A stretch of 64,000 bases of DNA from Marinimicrobium koreense (GTDB lineage: Bacteria; Pseudomonadota; Gammaproteobacteria; Pseudomonadales; Cellvibrionaceae): positions 2,232,001 to 2,296,000 of the forward strand of contig NZ_RJUK01000001.1 of NCBI RefSeq assembly GCF_003762925.1, given 5' to 3'. Below the pieces are notes generated by a model, which did not search any database, was not told the origin of the DNA, and saw nothing but the letters and a program-made list of their open reading frames with translations. Shown here piece after piece: positions 38,214-47,092 of the stretch. The position numbers and the translations under genes are program-made. Within the stretch, counting starts at the first letter, position 1; the number at the start of each line of letters is the position of its first letter.

Positions 38214-40088
38214 TTACAACTCGTCGCGGAACTGCATGGAGTGCAGGCGGGCGTACTGGCCGCCGGCGGCAAGGAGTTCGGTGTGGCTGCCGACTTCCAG
38301 AATTCGGCCTTCTCCCATCACCACGATCCGGTCCGCTCGCTCGATGGTGGACAAGCGGTGCGCTACCACGAACGTGGTGCGGTTTTTCATCACCTGCTCC
38401 AACGCCGCCTGAATATGACGCTCTGACTCCGTATCCAGGGCCGAAGTGGCCTCATCCAGAATCAGGATGGGGGCGTCTTTGAGAATGGCGCGGGCGATGG
38501 CCAAACGCTGACGCTGCCCGCCGGACAGACGTGCGCCGCTCTCACCGATCAGAGTGTCGTAGCCCTGGGGTAACTGCTCGATAAACTCGTGCGCATGAGC
38601 CGCTTTGGCCGCTTCGCGCACTTTCTCCGGGTCCGTGGCCGCCAGCGCGCCGTATGCGATGTTGCCCGATACCGAATCATTGAACAGCACCACGTTCTGA
38701 TTGACCAACGCCACCTGCTCGCGCAGGTTATCCAACCGGTAGTCTTCCAACGGGTGGCCGTCCAGCAGAATGCGGCCTTCACCCGGATCGTAAAAACGGG
38801 TCAGCAGGCTCACCAGGGTGGATTTGCCGCTGCCGGAGCGTCCCACCAGGGCAATGACTTCGCCCGGTTTCACATCCAGATCAATGTGTTGTAAAACCCA
38901 GTCGTCACTGCTGTCGTAACGGAAGCTGACGTCCTCAAAACGCACCTCGCCCTGGGCTCGCTTGACCGTGCGATCACCGGTATCTTTTTCCGTCGGTTCA
39001 TCCAACAACTGAAAAATACTGTCCGCCGCCGCGACGCCTTTCTGAATGGTGGGAACGACTTCACTCAGTTGGCGTAGCGGTTTCAACACCAGGCCCGCGG
39101 CCGTGAAATAGGCAATGAAAGCACCCGGATCATTGATCTCCATCACCGTCAGGGCGACATAGAGCATCAGCCCCATTGAGAGCGCGACCAACATTTGCAT
39201 AATCGGGGTATTGAGAGAAGAGGTGAACACGATTTTCATGTTTTGCAGATAGTTGCGCCAGCTGGCCTGATTGAAGCGACGCTTTTCATACTCTTCGCCG
39301 CCAAAGCTGCGCATGACCCGATAGCCATGGATCATCTCGGAAGACACCTGGGTAATGTCCCCCATACTGTGCTGCACCTTGGCACTCAAACGACGCAGGC
39401 GCTTACCGACATACCCGACAATGCCTGCAATCAACGGCGCCACCAGAAGCAATAGCAATGTCAGCTTCCAGTCTTTGTAAAGCAGGAAGCTCATCAGCGC
39501 GAGTACGGTAGCGCCTTCGCGAATCAGTATTTTCAGGGCATCGGTTGCCGCCGTCGTCACCCCATTGACGTTATAGGTGATCACCGACATCAGGTGCCCG
39601 GAACTGTGCCGATCAAAGTACTGACCGGGAAGCAGGGCCATATGATCAAACAGACTGACCCGCAGTTTGTGCACGATGCGAAAGGCCAACTGCGAAATGA
39701 AATAATTCCCGAGAAAAGCCCCGACACTGCGAAAGAAAACAATGCCCACAATAATGAGCGAGGGCATATAGGCCGGACCGCGCCCATCGAGCGTGGTGGC
39801 AGAAGCGTCTGCTGAGGCCTGGCCACCTGCAAAGGGGTTCGCCAAGTAGGCAGGCTCACTGGTTTTCTCGGCGCCAATAAAGTCCAGCAGGTATTCCATG
39901 AACTGGGCCATGGCCGGCTGGGAGGCGGAGTAGATCACAAAACCAAAGACACTGATGGCAAATAACACCCAGTAGGGTTTGATATAGGCCAGTAAGCGAA
40001 GATATACCTTGAGGGAAGCGGTATCGGTCTGCCGCAGCGTGTCTCGGGAATGAAGGTCGTGAGAGAGCGGCGTGCCTTTATCGCTCAT
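38214..40088 (-). CDS. msbA: Lipid A export ATP-binding/permease protein
   Basis: Inner-membrane ABC half-transporter that flips lipid A-core; works as a homodimer. 624 residues. Six transmembrane helices lie in the first 340 residues. The nucleotide-binding domain has Walker A GRSGSGKST (about 416-424), the LSGGQRQRLAIA signature, Walker B ILILDEATSALD and a switch histidine in VVAHRLST. A loop with GGQASADASATTLDGRG between helices 1 and 2 is longer than in E. coli. It follows ilvE on the same strand, with a strong hairpin between them. LpxK, usually adjacent, is not here, so a related exporter cannot be excluded. Confidence 0.85.
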   Translation of the reverse strand: MSDKGTPLSHDLHSRDTLRQTDTASLKVYLRLLAYIKPYWVLFAISVFGFVIYSASQPAMAQFMEYLLDFIGAEKTSEPAYLANPFAGGQASADASATTLDGRGPAYMPSLIIVGIVFFRSVGAFLGNYFISQLAFRIVHKLRVSLFDHMALLPGQYFDRHSSGHLMSVITYNVNGVTTAATDALKILIREGATVLALMSFLLYKDWKLTLLLLLVAPLIAGIVGYVGKRLRRLSAKVQHSMGDITQVSSEMIHGYRVMRSFGGEEYEKRRFNQASWRNYLQNMKIVFTSSLNTPIMQMLVALSMGLMLYVALTVMEINDPGAFIAYFTAAGLVLKPLRQLSEVVPTIQKGVAAADSIFQLLDEPTEKDTGDRTVKRAQGEVRFEDVSFRYDSSDDWVLQHIDLDVKPGEVIALVGRSGSGKSTLVSLLTRFYDPGEGRILLDGHPLEDYRLDNLREQVALVNQNVVLFNDSVSGNIAYGALAATDPEKVREAAKAAHAHEFIEQLPQGYDTLIGESGARLSGGQRQRLAIARAILKDAPILILDEATSALDTESERHIQAALEQVMKNRTTFVVAHRLSTIERADRIVVMGEGRILEVGSHTELLAAGGQYARLHSMQFRDEL

Positions 40089-40110
40089 GATGCAGGGGGT
40101 CCTCCTGAAG

Positions 40111-40132
40111 CGCGCCCTCCGGAGAGGGCGCG
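40111..40132. terminator. Strong hairpin between ilvE and msbA
   Basis: CGCGCCCTC-CGGA-GAGGGCGCG, a 9-bp GC stem with a 4-base loop. On the minus strand (the direction of ilvE and msbA) no U-tract follows; on the plus strand TTTT follows. It may reduce read-through into msbA or stabilise the ilvE 3' end. Confidence 0.4.
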
Positions 40133-40147
40133 TTTTGGATCAGCGGT

Positions 40148-41077
40148 TCAGCCAGCCACCGGTGCCAGCCATTCGGTGTGGCCGGACAACTTGCCCTTGA
40201 CCGCATCGAAGTAGAGTGACTGCAGCTGGGTGGTGATCGGGCCGCGACGACCCTCGCCAATCACCCGACCGTCCAGCTCACGAATGGGCAGAACCTCGGC
40301 CGCGGTACCGGTAAAGAAGGCTTCATCGGCAATGTAGACTTCATCCCGGGTGATGCGCTTTTCCCGGACTTCGTAACCGCAATCCGCCGCCAACTGGAAA
40401 ATGGTGTTGCGGGTAATGCCGTCCAGACAGGAGGTCAGCTCCGGCGTGTAAAGGACGCCATCACGCACCAGGAACACATTCTCGCCGCTGCCCTCGGCCA
40501 CATAGCCTTCATTGTCCAGCAGCAGGGCCTCTTCACAGCCGCTGTCCAGCGCCTCGCGCAGGGCCAACATCGAGTTGATGTAGTTGCCGTTGGCCTTGGC
40601 CTTGCACATGGTGATGTTCACATGGTGGCGAGTGTAGCTGGAAGTGCGCACCTTGATGCCCATGTCCCGCGCTTCCGGGGACATGTAGGACGGCCAGTGC
40701 CAGGCGGCGACCATCACGTGCACCTTCAGGTTATCGGCGCGCAGGCCCATGCCCTCGGAACCGAGAAACGCCATGGGACGCAGGTAGCTTTCATGCAGGC
40801 CGTTTTCCCGCACCACCAGCTTCTGGGCTTCGTTCAGCTCATCTTTGCTGTAGGGCAGGTCCATCCGCATGATATGGGCGGAACGGAACAGCCGGTCGGT
40901 GTGCTCCTTCAGGCGAAAAATACAGGTGCCCCGGTCGCTGCTTTCGTAGGCGCGCACGCCCTCGAACACGCCCATGCCATAGTGCAGGGTGTGGGTCAGT
41001 ACGTGAACCCGGGCATCCCGCCAGGGCACCAGTTCGCCATCCAGCCAAATAACGCCGTCGCGATCGGCAAATGACAT
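40148..41077 (-). CDS. ilvE: Branched-chain amino acid aminotransferase
   Basis: PLP enzyme for the last step of leucine, isoleucine and valine synthesis. 309 residues from the ATG at 41077, which has GGAG at 6 bases; a TTG two codons upstream is less likely. The fold-type IV signature is present: the PLP lysine is in NITMCKAKANGNYINSMLA, and EALLLDNEGYVAEGSGENVFLVRDGVLYTP is the diagnostic class-IV stretch. DEAFFTGTAAEVLPI follows. Confidence 0.95.
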   Translation of the reverse strand: MSFADRDGVIWLDGELVPWRDARVHVLTHTLHYGMGVFEGVRAYESSDRGTCIFRLKEHTDRLFRSAHIMRMDLPYSKDELNEAQKLVVRENGLHESYLRPMAFLGSEGMGLRADNLKVHVMVAAWHWPSYMSPEARDMGIKVRTSSYTRHHVNITMCKAKANGNYINSMLALREALDSGCEEALLLDNEGYVAEGSGENVFLVRDGVLYTPELTSCLDGITRNTIFQLAADCGYEVREKRITRDEVYIADEAFFTGTAAEVLPIRELDGRVIGEGRRGPITTQLQSLYFDAVKGKLSGHTEWLAPVAG

Positions 41078-41133
41078 AACCAACTCCTAAATATGAAATT
41101 CGTGGGGCCGTGGTCGACGCTCGGCAGGACCGA

Positions 41134-44088
41134 TCATTGATGGGATTCCAGCAGTTGCCGCCACAGGCCAGTTACTCGGCGCCGCTCCTCGGCAAAGGGC
41201 GCGCCATCCTCCAAGACTGCCTCCTGGCGCTGTAGCGCGAGGCGGTGGCCGGTGGACCGATAGGCCTTGTAGGCATCAATCAACTGGGCGACGGCTTCTG
41301 CGCCCAACCGGCCGGATTGTTCCAGCGCACCGAGTATGCGGATGTTGTCGGTATACTCGGTGAGCCCAGGCTCACTCTCGGCCCAGGCTAAAACCGTATA
41401 TTGAACCATAAATTCAATATCGACGATACCTCCAGCGTCCTGCTTGAGATGAAAAGGCGTCTTTTCATCATCGCCCTGAGCGCCCGGCTTGGGGCGGGTT
41501 CCGAGGTGCTCGCGCATTTTCTGGCGCATCTTGATCACCTCCTCACGCAGCGCCGCCAGGTCCCGCGACTGACACAGCACCTGTTGCCGGACCTGCGCAA
41601 AGGCCTCGGCCAGCTCGGCATCGCCGGCCACCACGCGGGCCCGCACCAGCGCCTGATGCTCCCAGGTCCAGGCTTCCTGTTGCTGATACTTCTCAAACGC
41701 CGGTAAGGAAGTGGCCAGCATGCCCGCATCGCCATTGGGGCGCAGGCGCATGTCCACCTCGTACAGGGTGCCCGAGGGCATCCGGGTATTCAGAATGTGG
41801 ATGATCCGCTGGCCCAGGCGGGTGTAGAACACGTTGTTGTCCACCGACTTTTCGCCATCGGTTTTGCCTTCCGGGTCGCTGTTGTGAATAAACACCAGGT
41901 CGAGGTCCGAGCCATGGGCCAGCTCGATCCCGCCCAGCTTGCCATAGCCGACGATCACAAAGTTGGGGTGTTGCTCCGGTTCGCCCCGGGAATTGCTCGG
42001 GCGACCGTGGCGCGGAATCAACTGCTCCCAGGCCAGCTCCAGAACGTGCTCCAGAATCACTTCGGCCAGATCGGTCAGGTAGTCACTGACCTTCATCAGC
42101 GGCAGGGCCCCGGTCACCTCGCTGGCCGCCACCCGCAGCGCGTGGGCGGAACGGAAATAGCGCAGCGCTTCCATATGCCCCTCAAGGTCATCCCAGGCGG
42201 TGCGCAGCAGCTCACGGCGCAGTTCATCGCGCAGCTCGTCTTTACCCGGCGGCGCGTAGAGGCTCTCCGGGGTGAGCAGCTCATCCAGCAACGCCGGGAA
42301 CCGGGCCAGCTCATCCGCGATCCAGGGGCTCGCCGCACAGAGCCGGACCAGTTGCTCCAGCGCCACGGGGTTTTCCACCAGCAACACCAGATAGGCACTG
42401 CGGCGCACGATCGAGACCACCAGCGGCTGAATCCGCGCCAGGGTATCGCCCACCGACTCCCCCTCGCCGAGCATGGCGAGCAGGCGGGGCATAAAGGCAT
42501 CCAGACGATCCCGGCTGCTGGCCTGCATGGCCACCACCTGACGGTGCGAGCGGATGTCCGCCAACACCGACAAGACCCGCTCGGGCTGATCAAAGCCCTG
42601 CCCGGTCAGCCAGTCCACGGCTTCGTCACCCTCCAGGCTGCCCTCCCAGAGTGACACCCAGTCCTGCAGGTTCTCGGGCTCCTGCCCCTGATCGGCATCC
42701 GGGTCGGCGATCACCTCCTGGAACTCGCGATTGACCCGCGCGCGGTGCTCGGCAAGAGTGTCGGAAAACGCCTCCCAGTTCTCAAAGCCCAACACCCAGG
42801 CCATCCGGCACTGTCCATCGGGGTCGGACGGCAGAGCCTGGGTCTGCCGATCCTGATAGCCCTGGATCGCATGCTCGGTGTTGCGCAGAAACTCATAGGC
42901 ATCCAGCAGAGCCTGACCACTGCCCTCGGGCAGATAGCCCTCCGCCTCCAGCAGGGGCAGCAGCTCACACACCTGTCGCTCACGAAGGCGCGGGTCCCGC
43001 CCACCGCGAATCAGTTGGAACACCTGGACCACAAACTCGATTTCCCGAATACCGCCCTCACCGAGCTTCACATCCTCGCTCATGCCCCGGCGTTGCACCT
43101 GGCGGCTGATCAGTCCCTTCATGGCCCGCAGGGATTCAATCACGCTGAAATCGATGTACTGGCGATAGGTGAACGGCCGCAGCAACTCCACCAACTCCTC
43201 CGCCGCCGGCTTGGCCCCCTCACCGCTGGCCGCCACCGGACGGGCCTTGATCATGGCATAGCGCTCCCAATCCCGGCCCTGGCTCTGGTAGTATTCCTCC
43301 ATGGCATCGAAATTCGACACCAGCGCCCCGCTCTGACCATAAGGGCGCAGGCGCATATCCACCCGGAACACAAAACCTTCCGCGGTGGGCGCATCCAGGC
43401 TTTTGATCAACCGCTGCCCCAGGCGGGTGAAAAACTCCTGATTGCCCAGCGAGCGCGACCCACCCTGGGTCTCCCCCGCCTCCGGGTAGGCGAAAATCAG
43501 ATCGATGTCCGAAGACACATTCAGCTCCCGGGCCCCCAACTTGCCCATGCCAAGCACAATCAACGGCTGCGGCTTGCCGCTGTGCTTACCGGTCGGCACC
43601 CCCCAACGGGGTTTGAGCTGCTCAAAATGATAATCCAGCGTGCTCTGAATAGCCGCCTCGGCGAAGCGGGACAACTCATCGGTAATCTCCCGCATGGAAC
43701 CCAGACGATTCAGGTCCCGCCAGATGATGCGCACCATGGCCCGGTGACGCTCCCGACGCAGCACCTTATCCAACGCCCCATCATCCTCACAGGCCGCCAC
43801 GGCCTCGACCAGATCGGGAAAAGAGTCGTCCTCCAGCGGCGCAAACAACGCCCCGGAACGCACCAACTCCAACAACAGCTCCGGTCGGGTCGTAGCGGTT
43901 TTCGCGATGTATTCGCTGGCGGCGAACGCAGTGTTCATCTGTTCGCGGAACGCCGCTTCCGACACCCCTTTGGGCAAGAGTGACTCCGGACGATCCAGCT
44001 CCCTCTGCTCGATGACCTCGTAAAAGTCATCGAAGCGTTTGCGGGTGGCTTCGTGGAGTTGGGTGGGGACCTGGTTTGGGTCGAACAT
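41134..44088 (-). CDS. glnE: Glutamine synthetase adenylyltransferase/deadenylase
   Basis: Bifunctional enzyme that adenylylates and deadenylylates glutamine synthetase in response to glutamine and PII. 984 residues. The two nucleotidyltransferase domains carry their Asp pairs: DIDLIFAYPEAG in the N-terminal deadenylase half, and HGSDLDLVFIHNSD in the C-terminal half. Helical PII-binding and linker domains lie between them. Its promoter must lie in the repeat-rich gap upstream. Confidence 0.96.
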   Translation of the reverse strand: MFDPNQVPTQLHEATRKRFDDFYEVIEQRELDRPESLLPKGVSEAAFREQMNTAFAASEYIAKTATTRPELLLELVRSGALFAPLEDDSFPDLVEAVAACEDDGALDKVLRRERHRAMVRIIWRDLNRLGSMREITDELSRFAEAAIQSTLDYHFEQLKPRWGVPTGKHSGKPQPLIVLGMGKLGARELNVSSDIDLIFAYPEAGETQGGSRSLGNQEFFTRLGQRLIKSLDAPTAEGFVFRVDMRLRPYGQSGALVSNFDAMEEYYQSQGRDWERYAMIKARPVAASGEGAKPAAEELVELLRPFTYRQYIDFSVIESLRAMKGLISRQVQRRGMSEDVKLGEGGIREIEFVVQVFQLIRGGRDPRLRERQVCELLPLLEAEGYLPEGSGQALLDAYEFLRNTEHAIQGYQDRQTQALPSDPDGQCRMAWVLGFENWEAFSDTLAEHRARVNREFQEVIADPDADQGQEPENLQDWVSLWEGSLEGDEAVDWLTGQGFDQPERVLSVLADIRSHRQVVAMQASSRDRLDAFMPRLLAMLGEGESVGDTLARIQPLVVSIVRRSAYLVLLVENPVALEQLVRLCAASPWIADELARFPALLDELLTPESLYAPPGKDELRDELRRELLRTAWDDLEGHMEALRYFRSAHALRVAASEVTGALPLMKVSDYLTDLAEVILEHVLELAWEQLIPRHGRPSNSRGEPEQHPNFVIVGYGKLGGIELAHGSDLDLVFIHNSDPEGKTDGEKSVDNNVFYTRLGQRIIHILNTRMPSGTLYEVDMRLRPNGDAGMLATSLPAFEKYQQQEAWTWEHQALVRARVVAGDAELAEAFAQVRQQVLCQSRDLAALREEVIKMRQKMREHLGTRPKPGAQGDDEKTPFHLKQDAGGIVDIEFMVQYTVLAWAESEPGLTEYTDNIRILGALEQSGRLGAEAVAQLIDAYKAYRSTGHRLALQRQEAVLEDGAPFAEERRRVTGLWRQLLESHQ

Positions 44089-44130
44089 AAATTTGGGAGC
44101 TCCGTTGTTTGTTCTGTTGGGGCTTTAAAG

Positions 44131-44185
44131 TTGGGTTACGGCGGATGCGCTTCGCATTCCGGGGCGTCGGGCCGATCCGCCTTAG
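44131..44185. repeat. Short palindromic repeat (second family), spaced copy
   Basis: TTGGGTTACGGCGGATGCGC and, later, CCGATCCGCC. It begins with the same sequence as the copy at 44201-44237 but has a longer, less regular interior, so it is probably a decayed copy. Confidence 0.55.
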
Positions 44186-44200
44186 CCAATCATTCACTTT

Positions 44201-44237
44201 GGGTTACGGCGGATGCGCTTTGCTTATCCGCCCTACG
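44201..44237. repeat. Short palindromic repeat (second family)
   Basis: GGGTTACGGCGGATGCGC followed by TTTGCTTATCCGCCCTACG: GGCGGAT pairs with ATCCGCC. It is a direct repeat of the sequence starting at 44131. Confidence 0.7.
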
Positions 44238-44256
44238 CGAACTTTGGTACTGAGGG

Positions 44257-44361
44257 CTGTTGAGGGGTATAGCCTTTGGAGACTCTCGGAGGCAGGGAGC
44301 CGACGAGAAGCCCCCAGGGAAGGGTTTACGGCGGGTCTCCAAAGGCTATACCCCCCAACAG
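44257..44361. repeat. Structured palindromic element, copy F
   Basis: 27-base inverted arms at 44257-44283 and 44335-44361 with 26 of 27 positions paired; the exception is a G-U-type change. Plus orientation. Hairpin 1 is GGC-AGGGA-GCC (44291-44301) inside CTC/GAG and TCG/CGA flanks, and hairpin 2 is CCC-AGGGAA-GGG (44313-44324), followed by TTTACGGCGGGTC. It lies between the GspE-like gene and glnE, antisense to both. Confidence 0.9.
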
Positions 44362-44391
44362 ACCGGACCTCCACAGAACCACCCACAATCA

Positions 44392-46179
44392 TCAGCGTTC
44401 TTTTTCGGGAGGTGGAGCGACGCGCATGACTTCTTCTACGGTGGTCAGGCCGGCGGCGACCTTCTGGGCGCCGGATAAGCGAAGCGTGCGCATCCCCTCG
44501 CGCATCGCCTGCTTGCGCAACTCCCCCAGACTCGTCTCAGTCCCGATCCGATCCTTCACCGACTCCGACAACAGCAGAATCTCATACAACCCCTGACGCC
44601 CCAGATACCCCGTATTGCGACACTCAAGACAACCCACCGGCCGATAAATCCGCTGCGGCACCGACACCTTCCAGGGCGTCACCAACTGCTGCCAGTCCTC
44701 CGAACTGATCTCCCCCTCCTCCTTACAGTGCGGGCACAACGTGCGTACCAGACGCTGCGCCATCACTCCCAAGAGAGTCGCATTGATCAGATAGGGCGGA
44801 ATGCCCAGGTCCAGAAGACGCGCCACCGTCGCCGGCGCATCGTTGGTATGCACCGTGGACAACACCAGATGTCCCGTCAAGGCCGCCTGCACGGCCATCT
44901 GCGCCGTCTCCAGATCGCGGATCTCCCCGACCATGATGATGTCCGGGTCCTGACGCATCAGGGTGCGAATGCCCGCCGCGAAATCCAGCCCGATCTTGTG
45001 ATGCACCTGGGTCTGATTGAAATGCTCCTCCACCATCTCGATCGGGTCCTCGATGGTGCTGACATTCACCTCCTCCGTGGCAATCTGGCGCAGCGAGGAA
45101 TAAAGCGTGGTGGTTTTCCCCGACCCCGTGGGGCCAGTCACCAGAACAATCCCGTTGGGCCGCTCAAGCATGCCCCGCCAGCGTTCGTAATCTTCGCCCA
45201 CCAGGCCTAGGTCGGCAAAGCTGCGCAGCAGCACGTCCGGGTCGAAAATCCGCAGTACCAGCTTTTCGCCAAAGGCGGTCGGCAAGGTAGACAAGCGCAG
45301 CTCCACTTCGCTGTCATCGCTGCGCCGGGTCTTGATCCGACCATCCTGGGGCTTGCGCTTCTCGGCGATGTTCATCCGGGCCAGCACCTTGAACCGGCTG
45401 GTGACCGCGTTGGCGACATTAGCGGGCAATTCGTACACCGGATGGAGCACCCCGTCGATGCGAAACCGCACCCGGCCCACTTCCCGGCGCGGCTCGATAT
45501 GAATGTCACTGGCGCGCTGGTCGTAGGCGTACTGCAGCAGCCAGTCGACGATTTTCACCACATGCTGGTCGTTGGCCTCCGGGTCCTCGCTGAAGCTGCC
45601 CAGGTCCACCAACTGTTCGAAGTTACCCGCACCGCTGGCGCCGGGGCCGCCGCTGGCCCGATTCACCGAGCGGGCCAGGGTGTAGAACTCCACTAGATGC
45701 CGGTCAATATCCGCCGGGTTGGCGAACACCCGTTTGACGCTGCGCCGCGCCACGTGCTCCAGCTGGGGCTCCCAGCCGGTGATAAAGGGCTGGGTGCAAG
45801 CCACTACCACAGTTTCCTGGGTCACTTCCACGCAGAGGATGCCATGGCGCTTGGCGAAGGCGTAGGACATTACATCCGTCACCTTGGGCACGTCGATTTT
45901 GAGCGGATCGATGTGATAGACCGGCAGCTCGGCCTTATCCGCCAGCCAGGCAGTCAGGGTATCGCCATCGAGTACCTTGCCCGGGCGGGCCAGATCCTCC
46001 AGCCCCTGGGAGGCAATATAGGCCAGGGGGTGCATCATTGCCTGCTCGCGGGTCCGGACGGCACCCAGCAAGCGATTGGCGTCTTCCTGCCCCAGGCGAT
46101 CATCCTTGACCAGATCATCCACCAGGCGGCGTAAATCGAGGCTATGCTGTGCAGTAGCAACTGAGGCCATAAGGCGCAT
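44392..46179 (-). CDS. GspE/PilB-family secretion ATPase, orphan
   Basis: Cytoplasmic hexameric motor ATPase of type II secretion/type IV pilus systems, 595 residues. The N-terminal MshEN-like domain (DLARPGKVLDGDTLTAWLADKAELPVYHI) is followed by a central Arg-rich N2 domain and the RecA core: Walker A GPTGSGKTT (349-357), the Asp box (STIEDPIE), Walker B LMRQDPDIIMVGEIRD and the His box (GHLVLSTVHTND). The zinc-binding region CPHC...CLEC is intact. No gspC-N, pilC or pilD gene is nearby; the pil genes of this window lie 18 kb away. Whether it is a true GspE with distant partners or an independent motor cannot be told. An ATG at 46170 is an alternative start. Confidence 0.88.
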   Translation of the reverse strand: MRLMASVATAQHSLDLRRLVDDLVKDDRLGQEDANRLLGAVRTREQAMMHPLAYIASQGLEDLARPGKVLDGDTLTAWLADKAELPVYHIDPLKIDVPKVTDVMSYAFAKRHGILCVEVTQETVVVACTQPFITGWEPQLEHVARRSVKRVFANPADIDRHLVEFYTLARSVNRASGGPGASGAGNFEQLVDLGSFSEDPEANDQHVVKIVDWLLQYAYDQRASDIHIEPRREVGRVRFRIDGVLHPVYELPANVANAVTSRFKVLARMNIAEKRKPQDGRIKTRRSDDSEVELRLSTLPTAFGEKLVLRIFDPDVLLRSFADLGLVGEDYERWRGMLERPNGIVLVTGPTGSGKTTTLYSSLRQIATEEVNVSTIEDPIEMVEEHFNQTQVHHKIGLDFAAGIRTLMRQDPDIIMVGEIRDLETAQMAVQAALTGHLVLSTVHTNDAPATVARLLDLGIPPYLINATLLGVMAQRLVRTLCPHCKEEGEISSEDWQQLVTPWKVSVPQRIYRPVGCLECRNTGYLGRQGLYEILLLSESVKDRIGTETSLGELRKQAMREGMRTLRLSGAQKVAAGLTTVEEVMRVAPPPEKER

Positions 46180-46378
46180 TCCCGTTCTTTAATCAATGCG
46201 CCCGATTGTAGCCTGTCTGATCCGCGGACAACACCAAGGAAAGGCGCTTCGCCCCGTACGAACCATACACGGCAGGGGTATGACCAGGGATTCTGTCATA
46301 AAAATGTCAAATTCAAGGGTGACCTGCCGGGCATAAGTTTTTATACTGCCCGCACTTTCGCAAGGGGGAACTACCGCT

Positions 46379-47059
46379 ATGGCTATCAACAACCCTTTCT
46401 CGAACCTGTTTGGGCGCTCTCCGATCAAGCCCATGCAGGAGCATATGGCCGTGGCCATCCGCGCCACCGGCGAGCTGCAGCGCTTCTTTGAGTGCGTGAT
46501 CGCCGACGATTGGGAGCAGGTCGAAACCGTTCAACAGCGCATTGTCGAGCTGGAGCGCGAGGCCGATGCCCTGAAGAAGCAGCTCCGCCTGCACCTGCCC
46601 AAGAGCCTTTTCCTACCCGTCCCGCGCACCGATCTGCTGGAACTGCTGAGCATGCAGGACCGCATCGCCAACCGCGCCAAAGACATTGCCGGCATCATGC
46701 TCGGCCGCAAGATGACCATTCCCGCCACCATGCAGGACATGACCCTGGAGTATGTGGGCGCCGCGGTGAAAGCCGCCGAGCAGGCGCTGGTGGCCATCAA
46801 CGAGCTGGATGAACTGCTGGAAACCGGCTTCAGCGGTCGGGAACTGGGCATTGTGGAAAAGATGATTCAGGAGCTGGATGCCCTGGAACGCAAGACCGAC
46901 CAACTGGAAGTGGAAATGCGCGCCACCCTGTACAGCCTGGAGGCCGACCTTCCGCCGGTGGACGTGATGTTTCTGTATAAGGTGATCGACTGGATCGGTG
47001 ACCTCGCCAATCGCGCTCAGGATGTCGGTGGCCGTCTCGAACTGCTGCTCGCGCGTTAA
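46379..47059 (+). CDS. DUF47/TIGR00153 PhoU-like protein
   Basis: Cytoplasmic all-helical PhoU-like protein, 226 residues, of the DUF47 (TIGR00153) family that accompanies and probably regulates Pit transporters. It begins MAINNPFSNLFGRSPIKPMQEHM, typical of the family. Regions rich in Glu and Asp (AKDIAGIMLGRK, LEREADALKKQL) resemble metal-binding PhoU helices. The pit gene follows after 33 bases on the same strand and must be co-transcribed. Confidence 0.92.
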   Translation: MAINNPFSNLFGRSPIKPMQEHMAVAIRATGELQRFFECVIADDWEQVETVQQRIVELEREADALKKQLRLHLPKSLFLPVPRTDLLELLSMQDRIANRAKDIAGIMLGRKMTIPATMQDMTLEYVGAAVKAAEQALVAINELDELLETGFSGRELGIVEKMIQELDALERKTDQLEVEMRATLYSLEADLPPVDVMFLYKVIDWIGDLANRAQDVGGRLELLLAR

Positions 47060-47092
47060 TTCAATCCTGCAAATGACTATTGGGGTAACCAC

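Noticed and set aside
44468-44497. CCGGATAAGCGAAGCG-like sequence resembling the second palindrome family
   Set aside because: It lies inside the coding end of the GspE-like gene and encodes the conserved MRTLRLSGAQK segment, so the likeness is probably chance.
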